Assembly: GCA_016219345.1 (NCBI GenBank)
Contig: JACRNE010000006.1
Coordinates: 1 to 35,598 of the forward strand
Direction of reading: 5' to 3'
Length of the DNA stretch: 35,598 nucleotides
Origin: Candidatus Saccharimonadota bacterium
Lineage (GTDB): Bacteria; Patescibacteriota; Saccharimonadia; Saccharimonadales; 2-12-FULL-41-12
Below are positions 1 through 7,025 of the stretch, piece by piece. The translations under genes were made by a program, and so were the position numbers. The first letter of the stretch is position 1; each line of letters begins with the position of its first letter. The notes beneath the pieces are model-generated. The model saw only the letters and a program-made list of their open reading frames with translations, was not told the DNA's origin and searched no databases.

Positions 1-1851
1 TTTGTTCACAAGTCTGAAGTTGAAAATACTGGTGGCCACGGGGGGTATCTGGGAGAGGTCGTTGGAAATGCTATGTTGCTAGCTTTAGATAAAATCCCGG
101 CCAGTATCTTAATGCTGGTTTCGGCTACTTTACTATTTTTCTTAGCGTTTAACATTTCACCAAAGGCTTTATTAGCTTTAGCTAAGCCTTTCAAGAAAGA
201 AAAAGATACAGATTTGTCTGATCTCAAGGCTAAAGAGCAGCAAAGTAGCTTTAAACTTAATGAAGGTGTACCAACTGAGCGGAGCGAGCAGTCTCAGGAC
301 AAATCTCCAAGACTAGCTAGTCTTAAAAATACAGCTAAAACTCTATCAGAATCCGAAGACCATGAGGCTTTAACCGCTGCTTCTGATAAAGATTGGAAGC
401 TTCCGCCGTTAGATTTACTTAATCAAAAACAAGACAAAGCTGATGCCGGTGATGTCCAGGCCAATGCTGAGATAATCCGAGAAACATTATCAAACTTTAA
501 TTTTCCAGTTGAAATGGAAGGGGCCAACATAGGTCCAAGAGTCACTCAGTACACTTTGAAGCCGCCTTCAGGGGTAAAACTTACTAAAATTACTGCTTTG
601 GATAATAACTTAGCGCTTGATCTAGCAGCGCATTCAATTCGAATTGAAGCGCCGATTCCTGGTAAAAGGTTAGTTGGTGTCGAAGTACCAAATGTGAAGC
701 AAGCTACCGTTAGAATCAGCAGCGTTCTGGATTCAGCTAATTGGAAAAATGAGAAAAGTCCATTGAGCTTTGTGATAGGTAAAGACATATCAGGCTCTCC
801 AATGGTAGGGGATCTAGCGAACATGCCTCACTTATTGGTTGCTGGTCAGACCGGTTCTGGTAAATCTGTGATGATAAATACTATTTTAACCAGCCTGCTT
901 TACCGTAATAGTCCATCTGACCTTAAGTTGATTTTGGTTGACCCTAAGCAGGTAGAGCTAACGCCTTATAACGATATCCCACATCTGTTAGCACCCGTAG
1001 TTAACGAGCCTGAAAAGTGTATCAGCGCCCTTAAATGGGCGGTTGCGGAGATGGAACGACGTCTTAGAACCATGGCGGACGCAGGTAAACGCAATATCGT
1101 TGAATACAACAACCTTAAAAGCGAAGAAGGAATGCCATATATCGTCATAGTTATTGATGAGCTGTCTGATCTTATGATGGTGGCTGCTCGCGATGTTGAG
1201 TCGTTGATTGTTAGGATTGCTCAAAAGGCTCGCGCCTGCGGCATACATTTAATTTTAGCTACTCAGCGTCCAAGCGTCGATGTTATTACAGGCTTGATCA
1301 AGGCTAATGTCCCAGCACGAATTGCCTTTACAACGACTTCTCAGGTGGATTCTAAGACTATTATCGACCAGGGCGGAGCGGAGAAATTGCTTGGCCAAGG
1401 AGATATGTTACTTTTGACTTCAAGCATGCCGAAGCCAAAACGTGTCCAAGCAGCCTTCATATCAGACCAAGAAACCAAAAAAGTTACAGAATTTATCAAA
1501 GACCAGAGAGAACCCCAATATGATGAGGAAGTCATTAGCCAGCCAGTCCAAATTGGTAAGGGCGGGGTTGTGTCTGACTTTGGCTCCAGTGATACAGACG
1601 ATGATCTGTGGCGTGATGCTGTACAAGTAGTTATAGAAGGCCGAAAAGCCAGTACGAGTCTACTGCAGAGGCGTCTAAGAGTTGGCTATGCGCGGGCGGC
1701 TCGACTGATCGAAGCCATGGAAGAACAGGGTATAGTTGGTCCAGCAGTTGGATCACGCCCAAGAGAAGTGTTAATCAGTGATATTAGCGAGATAGATGGT
1801 CCGTCGGCGGGATCAGACGTTTATGACGACATGCCCGACGACGAAGCCTAA
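1..1851 (+). CDS. ftsK: DNA translocase FtsK, 5'-truncated by the window edge
   Basis: The frame is open from base 1, so the gene starts upstream and the ATG at 73 is internal. The visible N-terminus (GGYLGEVVG..., then a hydrophobic run to about 150) is the last transmembrane part of the FtsK membrane domain. A short charged linker follows, then the RecA-like motor: Walker A GQTGSGKS near 843-866, the LILVDPKQVELTPYND segment near 930-970, and Walker B IVIVIDELSDLMM near 1142-1180. The C-terminus (about 1605-1785) is the winged-helix gamma domain that in FtsK/SpoIIIE reads KOPS-type sequences and contacts XerD. The role is a septal DNA pump for chromosome segregation and dimer resolution. 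A Xer recombinase is encoded at 28315-29244. The gene converges on the next one with only 3 bp between stops and no terminator in between. Confidence 0.96.
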   Translation, partial: FVHKSEVENTGGHGGYLGEVVGNAMLLALDKIPASILMLVSATLLFFLAFNISPKALLALAKPFKKEKDTDLSDLKAKEQQSSFKLNEGVPTERSEQSQDKSPRLASLKNTAKTLSESEDHEALTAASDKDWKLPPLDLLNQKQDKADAGDVQANAEIIRETLSNFNFPVEMEGANIGPRVTQYTLKPPSGVKLTKITALDNNLALDLAAHSIRIEAPIPGKRLVGVEVPNVKQATVRISSVLDSANWKNEKSPLSFVIGKDISGSPMVGDLANMPHLLVAGQTGSGKSVMINTILTSLLYRNSPSDLKLILVDPKQVELTPYNDIPHLLAPVVNEPEKCISALKWAVAEMERRLRTMADAGKRNIVEYNNLKSEEGMPYIVIVIDELSDLMMVAARDVESLIVRIAQKARACGIHLILATQRPSVDVITGLIKANVPARIAFTTTSQVDSKTIIDQGGAEKLLGQGDMLLLTSSMPKPKRVQAAFISDQETKKVTEFIKDQREPQYDEEVISQPVQIGKGGVVSDFGSSDTDDDLWRDAVQVVIEGRKASTSLLQRRLRVGYARAARLIEAMEEQGIVGPAVGSRPREVLISDISEIDGPSAGSDVYDDMPDDEA

Positions 1852-1854
1852 AAA

Positions 1855-2328
1855 CTATCTTGCATTTTTACTTTGTTCGTCCATAGTTTGCCCGGCAAGA
1901 TTGGATTTAACTTTACGGACGGCGCGGGAGACAACGGCCGCAGTTAATACGCCGAATAAAACCCCAGTGCTAATATCTGCTGGACTATCTATATTTGCTA
2001 TAGATAGGTTGGTTCCGTCCAAATAGCCTGCCTTGCAGGTCTCTATGAGCCCGCTCGCCCCCGGGACTGCCTCCCCGCATGCATCGAAACTTTCGTATAA
2101 AACACCAAATACAAAAGAACCTAAAGCGGCCAACCGTATAGTTTTTGGTGGAGTTTTTATATTTATGGCGTCTCTGCATATCGTGGTTGTTAATCCTATC
2201 GCAATGCCCGGTATAACATGCTTGCCACAATCAACAGGACCTTCGGGATCGAGGAGTTTAATGTTTGGAGCTTCTTTGAAAAGGTCAGCTAGCATCGCTC
2301 CAGTTTGTATTATTTCAGGCTGTGGCAT
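1855..2328 (-). CDS. Hypothetical small membrane protein
   Basis: 157 residues, not recognised. Two or three hydrophobic segments can be seen: HVIPGIAIGLTTTI, LAALGSFVFGVLY and an ADISTGVLFGVLTAAVVS stretch. A Tyr-Glu pair follows the second segment and Asp/Ser residues precede the third, an arrangement loosely like small VanZ- or DUF2238-type membrane families, but the match is too weak to name. The C-terminal tail is basic (RAVRKVKSN). A purine-rich AGGAAG lies just upstream of the ATG on the minus strand. Its stop is 3 bp from the ftsK stop, so the two transcripts probably overlap. Confidence 0.6.
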   Translation of the reverse strand: MPQPEIIQTGAMLADLFKEAPNIKLLDPEGPVDCGKHVIPGIAIGLTTTICRDAINIKTPPKTIRLAALGSFVFGVLYESFDACGEAVPGASGLIETCKAGYLDGTNLSIANIDSPADISTGVLFGVLTAAVVSRAVRKVKSNLAGQTMDEQSKNAR

Positions 2329-2409
2329 TCTTCCTAACTTACTAATTTTTTATTTGTAACGCTCCATTTGAGCGCCCACCATTCGCTAACATTATAGTAC
2401 AAGAGGCCA

Positions 2410-2438
2410 TTGCTTTTATCTGTTATTTATAGTAAAAT
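2410..2438 (+). promoter_or_regulatory. Predicted sigma70-type promoter of rpsF operon
   Basis: TTGCTT at 2410-2415 and TAAAAT at 2433-2438 are 17 bp apart. Transcription would start near 2445, giving a leader of about 60 nt before the GTG of rpsF. The leader ends in a strong Shine-Dalgarno (AAGGAAGGAG) about 6 nt before the start. A short CGCTC/GAGCG inverted repeat (2360-2374) lies upstream. Confidence 0.6.
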
Positions 2439-2506
2439 TCACATACTAAAAACTTCAGTTCGTAGCCGCTAGTGCATACGGGCTTTAACCAAAGGAAGGA
2501 GAATAC

Positions 2507-2890
2507 GTGAATCAATACGAAATTGCGGTTTTATATGATCCGCAGCTAGAGATTGATCTGTCCAAAGCAGAGGACAAAATCAAAAAAATATTAACCGATA
2601 ACGGCGGCAAAATCGTCAAAACAGATAATTGGGGCAAGAAAAAACTTGCTTACCCGATTGCTAAGCACGAGCAAGCTGTCTATGTATTTTATACGGTTGA
2701 TATGCCGCCAGCGGGCGTGGTAAAGGTAGAATCGTCCCTAAATATAACCGACGAGGTTATCAGGTACTTGATAACTAAGCCAGATCTCAAGGCCATAGCT
2801 AAAGCAGAAGAGGCGAAAGCCGACAAAGCTAAAAAAGCTGCCGAGCGTGGTGATAACGGTAATGACGACGAAGATAAAGACGAAGAGTAG
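2507..2890 (+). CDS. rpsF: 30S ribosomal protein bS6
   Basis: 127 residues from a GTG start supported by a strong Shine-Dalgarno. The N-terminus MNQYEIAVLYDP and the GGKIVKTDNWGKKKLAYPI segment are diagnostic for bS6, which pairs with bS18 on the platform of the small subunit. The C-terminal 30 residues are a low-complexity Lys/Ala then Asp/Glu tail, common in bS6 but variable in length. It is the first gene of rpsF-ssb-rpsR, the usual bacterial order, with a 26-bp gap to ssb carrying an AAAGGAG ribosome site. Confidence 0.97.
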   Translation: MNQYEIAVLYDPQLEIDLSKAEDKIKKILTDNGGKIVKTDNWGKKKLAYPIAKHEQAVYVFYTVDMPPAGVVKVESSLNITDEVIRYLITKPDLKAIAKAEEAKADKAKKAAERGDNGNDDEDKDEE

Positions 2891-2916
2891 TATAATTAGC
2901 GAAAAGGAGTTTAGTA

Positions 2917-3387
2917 ATGGCGAGGAGTTTTAACCAAGTAGTTCTTATGGGTAACCTAACAAGAGACCCAGAACTTAGACAAATCCCAAGCGGCCAAAGT
3001 GTATGTAGCTTTAGTCTGGCGTTAAACAGGAGCTACAAAGGTTCTGATGGAGAGTGGCAAGAAGCTACTGACTACGTAGACGTTGTAGCGTGGGCGGCGC
3101 TGGGAGAGCGCGTCGCACAATATGTGACAAAGGGTCGGCCAGTTTTGGTTAGTGGTCGCCTGCAAAGTAGAAGCTGGGAGCAAGATGGCCAAAAGCGCTC
3201 AAAACTAGAGGTAGTTGCACAAGATGTAACTTTTCTAGGTGGACGAAATGACGACGGTGGTTCAAGTTTTAGCCCTGCTGAAAGCTCTAAGCCATCGTCA
3301 ACAAAAACCACAAAGACTAAAGACAAGGATGTTGTGATCGAGGATGTGGATGATCAGCCCATCAATCTCGACGACATACCTTTTTAA
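2917..3387 (+). CDS. ssb: Single-stranded DNA-binding protein
   Basis: 156 residues. The OB-fold occupies about residues 1-110 (MARSFNQVVLMGNLTRDPEL..., then the GRPVLVSGRLQSRSWEQDGQ and LEVVAQDVTFLGGR strands). A Ser/Thr/Lys-rich linker leads to the acidic tip ending DDIPF, which docks replication and repair partners. It sits between rpsF and rpsR, the standard context. The stop is followed after 10 nt by the structured RNA element at 3398-3473, so that element would lie in the 3' region of ssb mRNA and the 5' region of rpsR mRNA. Confidence 0.97.
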   Translation: MARSFNQVVLMGNLTRDPELRQIPSGQSVCSFSLALNRSYKGSDGEWQEATDYVDVVAWAALGERVAQYVTKGRPVLVSGRLQSRSWEQDGQKRSKLEVVAQDVTFLGGRNDDGGSSFSPAESSKPSSTKTTKTKDKDVVIEDVDDQPINLDDIPF

Positions 3388-3397
3388 CGCTCCGCTA

Positions 3398-3473
3398 ATG
3401 AGACACCCATATCTGGGTTTCTCATCACTCCGGGCAGCAAAATAAATTTGACTGCTCGGGTTGCTCTTCCCAG
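3398..3473 (+). ncRNA. Candidate structured RNA element, copy 1
   Basis: Hairpin 1 is ATGAGA(3398)-C-ACCCA, loop TATC, TGGGT-T-TCTCAT(3425): an 11-bp stem with one C/T mismatch. Hairpin 2 is CCGGGCAG(3430-3437) with CTGCTCGG(3452-3459), extended inward by CAAA/TTTG around an ATAAA loop with one bulged A. A tail TTGCTCTTCCCAG follows. The minus-strand copy at 8659-8733 shares the layout, loops and tail. The stem differences are compensatory: A-T becomes T-A in hairpin 1, and G-C becomes A-T in hairpin 2. It lies between ssb and rpsR, 14 nt before the rpsR ribosome site. I do not recognise a named family. It does not look like a simple terminator, because no T-run follows. It could be a riboregulator, an mRNA-processing or stability element, or a repeat family. 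Confidence 0.7.
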
Positions 3474-3503
3474 AAATACAATTAATGAAAGGATAAATTA
3501 TAG

Positions 3504-3707
3504 ATGGCAAAGATTTTTAAGCATAAAACAGACGTAGCATATTTTGACTATAAGGACTTTAAGACCTTACAGAGGTACGTAAATCAGTACGGCCAGATAG
3601 AAACTCGTAAGAAAACTGGCCTAACAGAGAGCCAGCAAAGACGACTAGCTGTAGCTATCAAGCGAGCACGTCATTTAGCGCTACTTCCATTCGTAGCAAG
3701 AGGCTAG
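3504..3707 (+). CDS. rpsR: 30S ribosomal protein bS18
   Basis: 67 residues, slightly short for the family. The core is typical of bS18: [20 protein letters not shown] and the basic [18 protein letters not shown] helix followed by HLALLPF. It binds bS6 and 16S rRNA in the small-subunit platform. A GAAAGGAT ribosome site lies about 10 nt upstream of the ATG, just after the structured RNA element. The gene for bL9, which often follows rpsR in other bacteria, is absent here; efp follows after 3 bp. Confidence 0.97.
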   Translation: MAKIFKHKTDVAYFDYKDFKTLQRYVNQYGQIETRKKTGLTESQQRRLAVAIKRARHLALLPFVARG

Positions 3708-3710
3708 AAG

Positions 3711-4274
3711 ATGGCGCTAGGTGTAACTGATCTTAAAAAGGGCACAATTATCAAGCTGGAGGGCGTACCTTACAGAATTACTGAATATAGCCAGAAAGTG
3801 ATGGGCCGAGGTGGATCCATCGTGAATGTTAAGATAAAAAGCCTTACAGATGGCCGAGTCCTTGAAAAAACCTTCAAGGGCAATGACTCTATCGATTCAG
3901 CGGATGTGGCATATAGTAGTGTTCAATATCTTTACTCGGACAACGAGAAGGCGTACTTCATGGACGGACAAACCTATGAAACAAAGGAGCTTCCTATTGA
4001 TATGCTTGGTGACCAAACTGGCTATCTAATAGAAGGATTGGACGTTCAGGCTCAATATTTTGACGGAAATATAATTGGCGTTGAGTTACCAAAGAACGTA
4101 TTTTTAAAAGTTACCCATGCCGAGAATGCAGTTAAAGGTGATACTTCATCCGCAGTTACCAAGGACGCAAAACTTGAAACAGGAATATCAGTTAAAGTTC
4201 CAGCTTTTATAAAAACTGGCGATGTAATTAGTGTAGATACAACAACTGGCAATTATCGCGAACGAAAAAAATAG
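3711..4274 (+). CDS. efp: Translation elongation factor P
   Basis: 187 residues, the normal length, with the three beta-barrel domains of EF-P. EF-P binds between the P and E sites and relieves stalling at polyproline. Domain I (VTDLKKGTIIKLEGVPYRI) ends in the loop that reaches the peptidyl-transferase centre, here VMGRGGS with Arg33 at the tip where E. coli has the modified Lys34. The C-terminal GDVISVDTTTGNYRERKK matches the conserved EF-P end. No modification gene (epmA, epmB, earP) occurs in this window. It is tightly packed behind rpsR and 6 bp ahead of tlyA. Confidence 0.97.
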   Translation: MALGVTDLKKGTIIKLEGVPYRITEYSQKVMGRGGSIVNVKIKSLTDGRVLEKTFKGNDSIDSADVAYSSVQYLYSDNEKAYFMDGQTYETKELPIDMLGDQTGYLIEGLDVQAQYFDGNIIGVELPKNVFLKVTHAENAVKGDTSSAVTKDAKLETGISVKVPAFIKTGDVISVDTTTGNYRERKK

Positions 4275-4280
4275 TTTTCT

Positions 4281-5006
4281 ATGGATAAGAAGCGGCTAGA
4301 CGAGTACTTGTTTCAAAAGGGTTATGTCTATTCAAGAAGTCAGGCTGAAAACTATATAAAACTTGGTAAAGTAACAGTCGATAATGAGGTTGTAAAAAAA
4401 CCTGCCACTAAAGTATCAAAAAATAATGTAGTTATACTTACAGCAGAGAAAAAATACGTTTCGCGAGCTGGTATGAAGCTAGAATCAGTGGCTGAGGCTC
4501 TGTCTATTAACTTTGCTAACAAAGCTGTACTTGATGTTGGTAGTAGCACGGGTGGTTTCACCGACTATGCTTTACAGCATGGAGCATCCAAAGTGATTGC
4601 CGTGGATGTGGGTAAAAACCAAATGGACAGGCGGTTGCAGCAGAACCCTAAAATTGAGCTTCATGAACAAACGGATATACGAGTGATCAAATCACTGAGT
4701 ACAAAAGTTGACTACGCGGTAATCGATGTGTCGTTTATCTCAATTAGAGAAGTGCTAAAACACCTTAAAACGATATTAAATAAAGATGTAAAAATTGTAG
4801 CCATGGTAAAACCTCAGTTTGAGTCTAAAGACGCATCTATTAAACACAAAGGTGTTATAAAGAACGAATCTCTTCGCCGCAAGATTTTGAGCGAATTTGA
4901 AGTTTGGGCTAAAGCTGAATTTAAGATAATTGGGAAATCCGACTCAAGCGTCCATGGTGAAAAAGGAAACAGGGAAAGATTTTATCTTCTCTCCTTTCTG
5001 CGCTAG
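4281..5006 (+). CDS. tlyA: TlyA family rRNA (cytidine-2'-O)-methyltransferase
   Basis: 241 residues. An S4 RNA-binding domain (about residues 1-60, RLDEYLFQKGYVYSRSQAEN) is followed by an FtsJ/RrmJ-like Rossmann methyltransferase: SAM motif AVLDVGSSTGGFTDYAL, acidic motif VIAVDVGKNQMD, and DVSFISIREVL with MVKPQFE. TlyA proteins 2'-O-methylate cytidines in 16S and/or 23S rRNA; some homologues were annotated as haemolysins. A C-terminal Ser-Ser-Val-His-Gly-Glu-Lys-Gly-Asn segment is typical. It is the last gene of the rpsF-tlyA run. No clear Shine-Dalgarno is present, so it probably relies on read-through from efp 6 bp upstream. Confidence 0.93.
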   Translation: MDKKRLDEYLFQKGYVYSRSQAENYIKLGKVTVDNEVVKKPATKVSKNNVVILTAEKKYVSRAGMKLESVAEALSINFANKAVLDVGSSTGGFTDYALQHGASKVIAVDVGKNQMDRRLQQNPKIELHEQTDIRVIKSLSTKVDYAVIDVSFISIREVLKHLKTILNKDVKIVAMVKPQFESKDASIKHKGVIKNESLRRKILSEFEVWAKAEFKIIGKSDSSVHGEKGNRERFYLLSFLR

Positions 5007-5042
5007 ATAATAAATATTGATAAAAATGGTTGAGCTGCATGA

Positions 5043-5048
5043 TAAACT
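5043..5048 (+). promoter_or_regulatory. Extended -10 box, likely leaderless start
   Basis: TGATAAACT (TGN extension plus TAAACT at 5043-5048) lies 9 bp before the ATG at 5058. The transcript would begin within about 3 nt of the start codon. No Shine-Dalgarno is visible. Confidence 0.45.
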
Positions 5049-5057
5049 AGCACCAGC

Positions 5058-5714
5058 ATGCGTTATTTTAAAAATCGACAAGCAGCTGGAAAGCTACTAG
5101 CAAAACAGCTGAAAAAATATAAAACAGAAAACTGCGTTGTTCTTAGCTTGAGTGAAGGTGGCGTTGTGGTCGGTGCTGAGATAGCAAAAGAGCTTCACAC
5201 AGAACTTTTCCTACTTGTTACAGAAGATATTGATCTACCTGGTGAACCTGACCCAATAGCGATAATGAGCTCATCAGGCTCCTTCACATATAACAGCGGA
5301 GCTTACTCAACAGGTGACCTAGAAGCCCTAAGTGTGGACTACAGGCCAATCATAGAGCAGGGCAAGATGATTGCGTTCCAGAAGATTAACAGAGTTGTTA
5401 GTCACGAGGGATCAATCATGAAGATACTGCTTAAAAATCACATAATAATTCTCGTTTCTGACGGACTGAGAAATGGATTTTCGGTAGATGTGGCCACTGA
5501 TTTCCTGAAGCCCATTAATGCTAAAGGTTTGATTATTGCAGCGCCAGTTATCAACTCTTCAGCAATAGATAAAATGCGACTGTTGTCTGATAATATCTTC
5601 TGTCTAGACGTGGTAGAGGAGTATATAAACACCGATCATTATTATGAAGATAATAAGCTACCAAGCCATGATGAGATTGTCATGACCATGAAAAATATTG
5701 TTTTCGAATGGTAG
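5058..5714 (+). CDS. Phosphoribosyltransferase-like protein
   Basis: 218 residues resembling the COG1926-type phosphoribosyltransferases, judged from the N-terminus (MRYFKNRQAAGKLLAKQL) and the EGGVVVGAEIAKELHTEL segment that follows the first strand. The PRPP-binding loop, normally two acidic residues then DGLATGAT-like, reads IILVSDGLRNGFSVDVA here: the first acidic residue is Ser and the Thr-Gly turn is changed. Catalysis may therefore be altered or lost. The substrate is unknown. The gene stands alone, with its own extended -10 promoter and probably leaderless translation. Confidence 0.65.
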   Translation: MRYFKNRQAAGKLLAKQLKKYKTENCVVLSLSEGGVVVGAEIAKELHTELFLLVTEDIDLPGEPDPIAIMSSSGSFTYNSGAYSTGDLEALSVDYRPIIEQGKMIAFQKINRVVSHEGSIMKILLKNHIIILVSDGLRNGFSVDVATDFLKPINAKGLIIAAPVINSSAIDKMRLLSDNIFCLDVVEEYINTDHYYEDNKLPSHDEIVMTMKNIVFEW

Positions 5715-5843
5715 TGATCGTAATTGAATAATTTTTTAGTACAGCACTTTTTGTTGTTAAAGTTATCCACAGAAAATAGTTAAGCATAACAGGGGAAAAA
5801 CCGTAAGAAAACCATACCTCGAAAGTGTTAATTTACTTACTTT

Positions 5844-5871
5844 AAAAAAAGTACTCGACAGTGCCTTTTTT
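5844..5871. terminator. Intrinsic terminator-like hairpin, bidirectional
   Basis: A run of seven A, then GTACT(5851-5855), loop CGAC, AGTGC(5860-5864), one C, and six T (5866-5871). The A and T runs extend the stem and would act as U-tracts on either strand. It lies 130 bp after the phosphoribosyltransferase stop, separating it from the serine-hydrolase transcript. Confidence 0.55.
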
Positions 5872-5925
5872 GTATAAATAAAAAAGATCTTGTATAGGTT
5901 ATTTAACATTGGTAGGGTATGCACT

Positions 5926-6021
5926 GGGTAGCGAGAGCTGCTTCAAAAAAGCGAAACAAAACGCTAACACGATCTAAAAAAGGGAGCCTGCTGGAGAAGA
6001 AATTCTTTGGCGGGCTTTCGC
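5926..6021 (+). promoter_or_regulatory. Structured 5' leader with alternative pairings
   Basis: Three hairpins precede the serine-hydrolase gene. GGGTAGC/GCTGCTT (5926-5943) has a GAGA tetraloop. AGCG/CGCT pairs 5950-5953 with 5962-5965. A 13-bp stem built on GCCTGCT(5986-5992)/GGCGGGC(6009-6015) has a GAAA tetraloop. GCGAAA(5951-5956) can instead pair with TTTCGC(6016-6021), stacking on the third hairpin and excluding the second. A possible promoter, TTGTAT(5890)-N17-TAGGGT(5913), would place all of this in the transcript. The element is predicted by eye; no known riboswitch family was recognised. Confidence 0.4.
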
Positions 6022-6043
6022 AAAAAAAGACAAAAAGTAAAAA

Positions 6044-6994
6044 GTGAAACGAAAACTAAAATTATTTCGAGTTGGTCGAAGAACATATTTTCACCATTCA
6101 AACGGCATAGTGGTCCAGAAGAATCGCTTGCAAGCTACATTCTTAGCAATGACCATAATGACTGCGGTTTCGAGTGGTTTTTTTGTTGCCGTCGAATATG
6201 CACTACCTGCCCTAAGGCAGTCGAGTTATTTTCAAAATTCTAAAAAGATTGATGCTGAAACAGTTGTGTCAGCTGAGGCACTGCCTGATACTTCTGTTAA
6301 AGACCCCATCAAACAAGACGACGACGCCTTAAGGGATCAGATACAAAGGAGGATAGAAGGCTATCCAGGTAACCAGAATTGGGCGGTATTCGTTTATGAT
6401 TTAAACTCAGATAAAACGGTAAGCATAAATGCCGAGAAAGAATTTGACTCAGCGAGCCTATATAAACTATTTCTTCTCGAAGCATTAGAGAAGAAACTAC
6501 CACAAGATCAATGGAGGAAGACCAAGATCGACCGATTGAGAATTTCTGATTGTGTCCAGGCAATGCTAAAGACTACAGACGATCCGTGCAGTGAGGAATT
6601 GGGGGCATACCTCGACTGGAAATCCGTCGACGATACAAATGCCAAAAATGGCTTCCCGAAGACTAAATTATCTGGTAACGATGGACGAAAGACTACGGCA
6701 GGTGAGGTGGGCGAACTACTAATCAGATTAAAAAAAGGCCACATACTAAGTGACAAAACTCGCCGCTTTGTATTCGATGCTCTATACCAGCAGAACTATT
6801 CAAAAGGCATACCGCTAGGATGCTCAAACTGCCGAACTGCTAATAAATCTGGAGAACTAACAGGTGTTAGCCACGACGCAGGTATCGTAACGCATGGTCC
6901 AAACAGCTACGTAGTCGTGGTAATGAGCCAAGGTGGTAACTTTGACCAAATAGCAGATATTACGAAGTTGATAGATAGCCAATACGCTAATTGA
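6044..6994 (+). CDS. Membrane-anchored class A beta-lactamase-like serine hydrolase
   Basis: 316 residues from a GTG start. A basic N-terminus precedes one transmembrane helix (about residues 31-56), then a linker, and an extracytoplasmic domain from about residue 95. The class A beta-lactamase/PBP fold is indicated by SLYK (Ser138-Lys141) as the SxxK nucleophile motif, TDD (178-180) at the SDN position, a KTTAGEVGELLIRLKKG helix, and KSGE (268-271) as the KTG motif. The usual SDN Asn and KTG Thr are replaced, so it may be a cell-wall serine hydrolase or PBP-like protein rather than a resistance enzyme. A Cys pair (LGCSNC) precedes the KSG. A long structured spacer lies upstream. The gene converges on the ABC permease. 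Confidence 0.75.
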   Translation: MKRKLKLFRVGRRTYFHHSNGIVVQKNRLQATFLAMTIMTAVSSGFFVAVEYALPALRQSSYFQNSKKIDAETVVSAEALPDTSVKDPIKQDDDALRDQIQRRIEGYPGNQNWAVFVYDLNSDKTVSINAEKEFDSASLYKLFLLEALEKKLPQDQWRKTKIDRLRISDCVQAMLKTTDDPCSEELGAYLDWKSVDDTNAKNGFPKTKLSGNDGRKTTAGEVGELLIRLKKGHILSDKTRRFVFDALYQQNYSKGIPLGCSNCRTANKSGELTGVSHDAGIVTHGPNSYVVVVMSQGGNFDQIADITKLIDSQYAN

Positions 6995-7025
6995 GACTAT
7001 GCGGGTGACCTGTAAGTCTATTTTC
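6994..7025. terminator. Possible bidirectional terminator between convergent genes
   Basis: AGACT(6994-6998) pairs with AGTCT(7015-7019), and inside it CGGG pairs with CCTG around a TGA loop. ATTTTCT follows on the plus strand. The stem is imperfect and the T-run short. Its position between two convergent stops favours a terminator. Confidence 0.35.

Noticed and set aside
3398-3473. S6:S18 ribosomal-protein leader or simple terminator
   Set aside because: The second copy is behind ychF, away from rpsF/rpsR, and no T-run follows either hairpin, so neither explanation fits both copies.
5763-5771. Perfect DnaA box TTATCCACA in the AT-rich spacer 5715-6043
   Set aside because: Only one box, no cluster and no dnaA/dnaN nearby; not enough for an origin.
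6007-6243. 78-residue frame overlapping the serine hydrolase start
   Set aside because: Out of frame with the real gene, no recognisable domain, and it overlaps the hairpin and the membrane-anchor coding.
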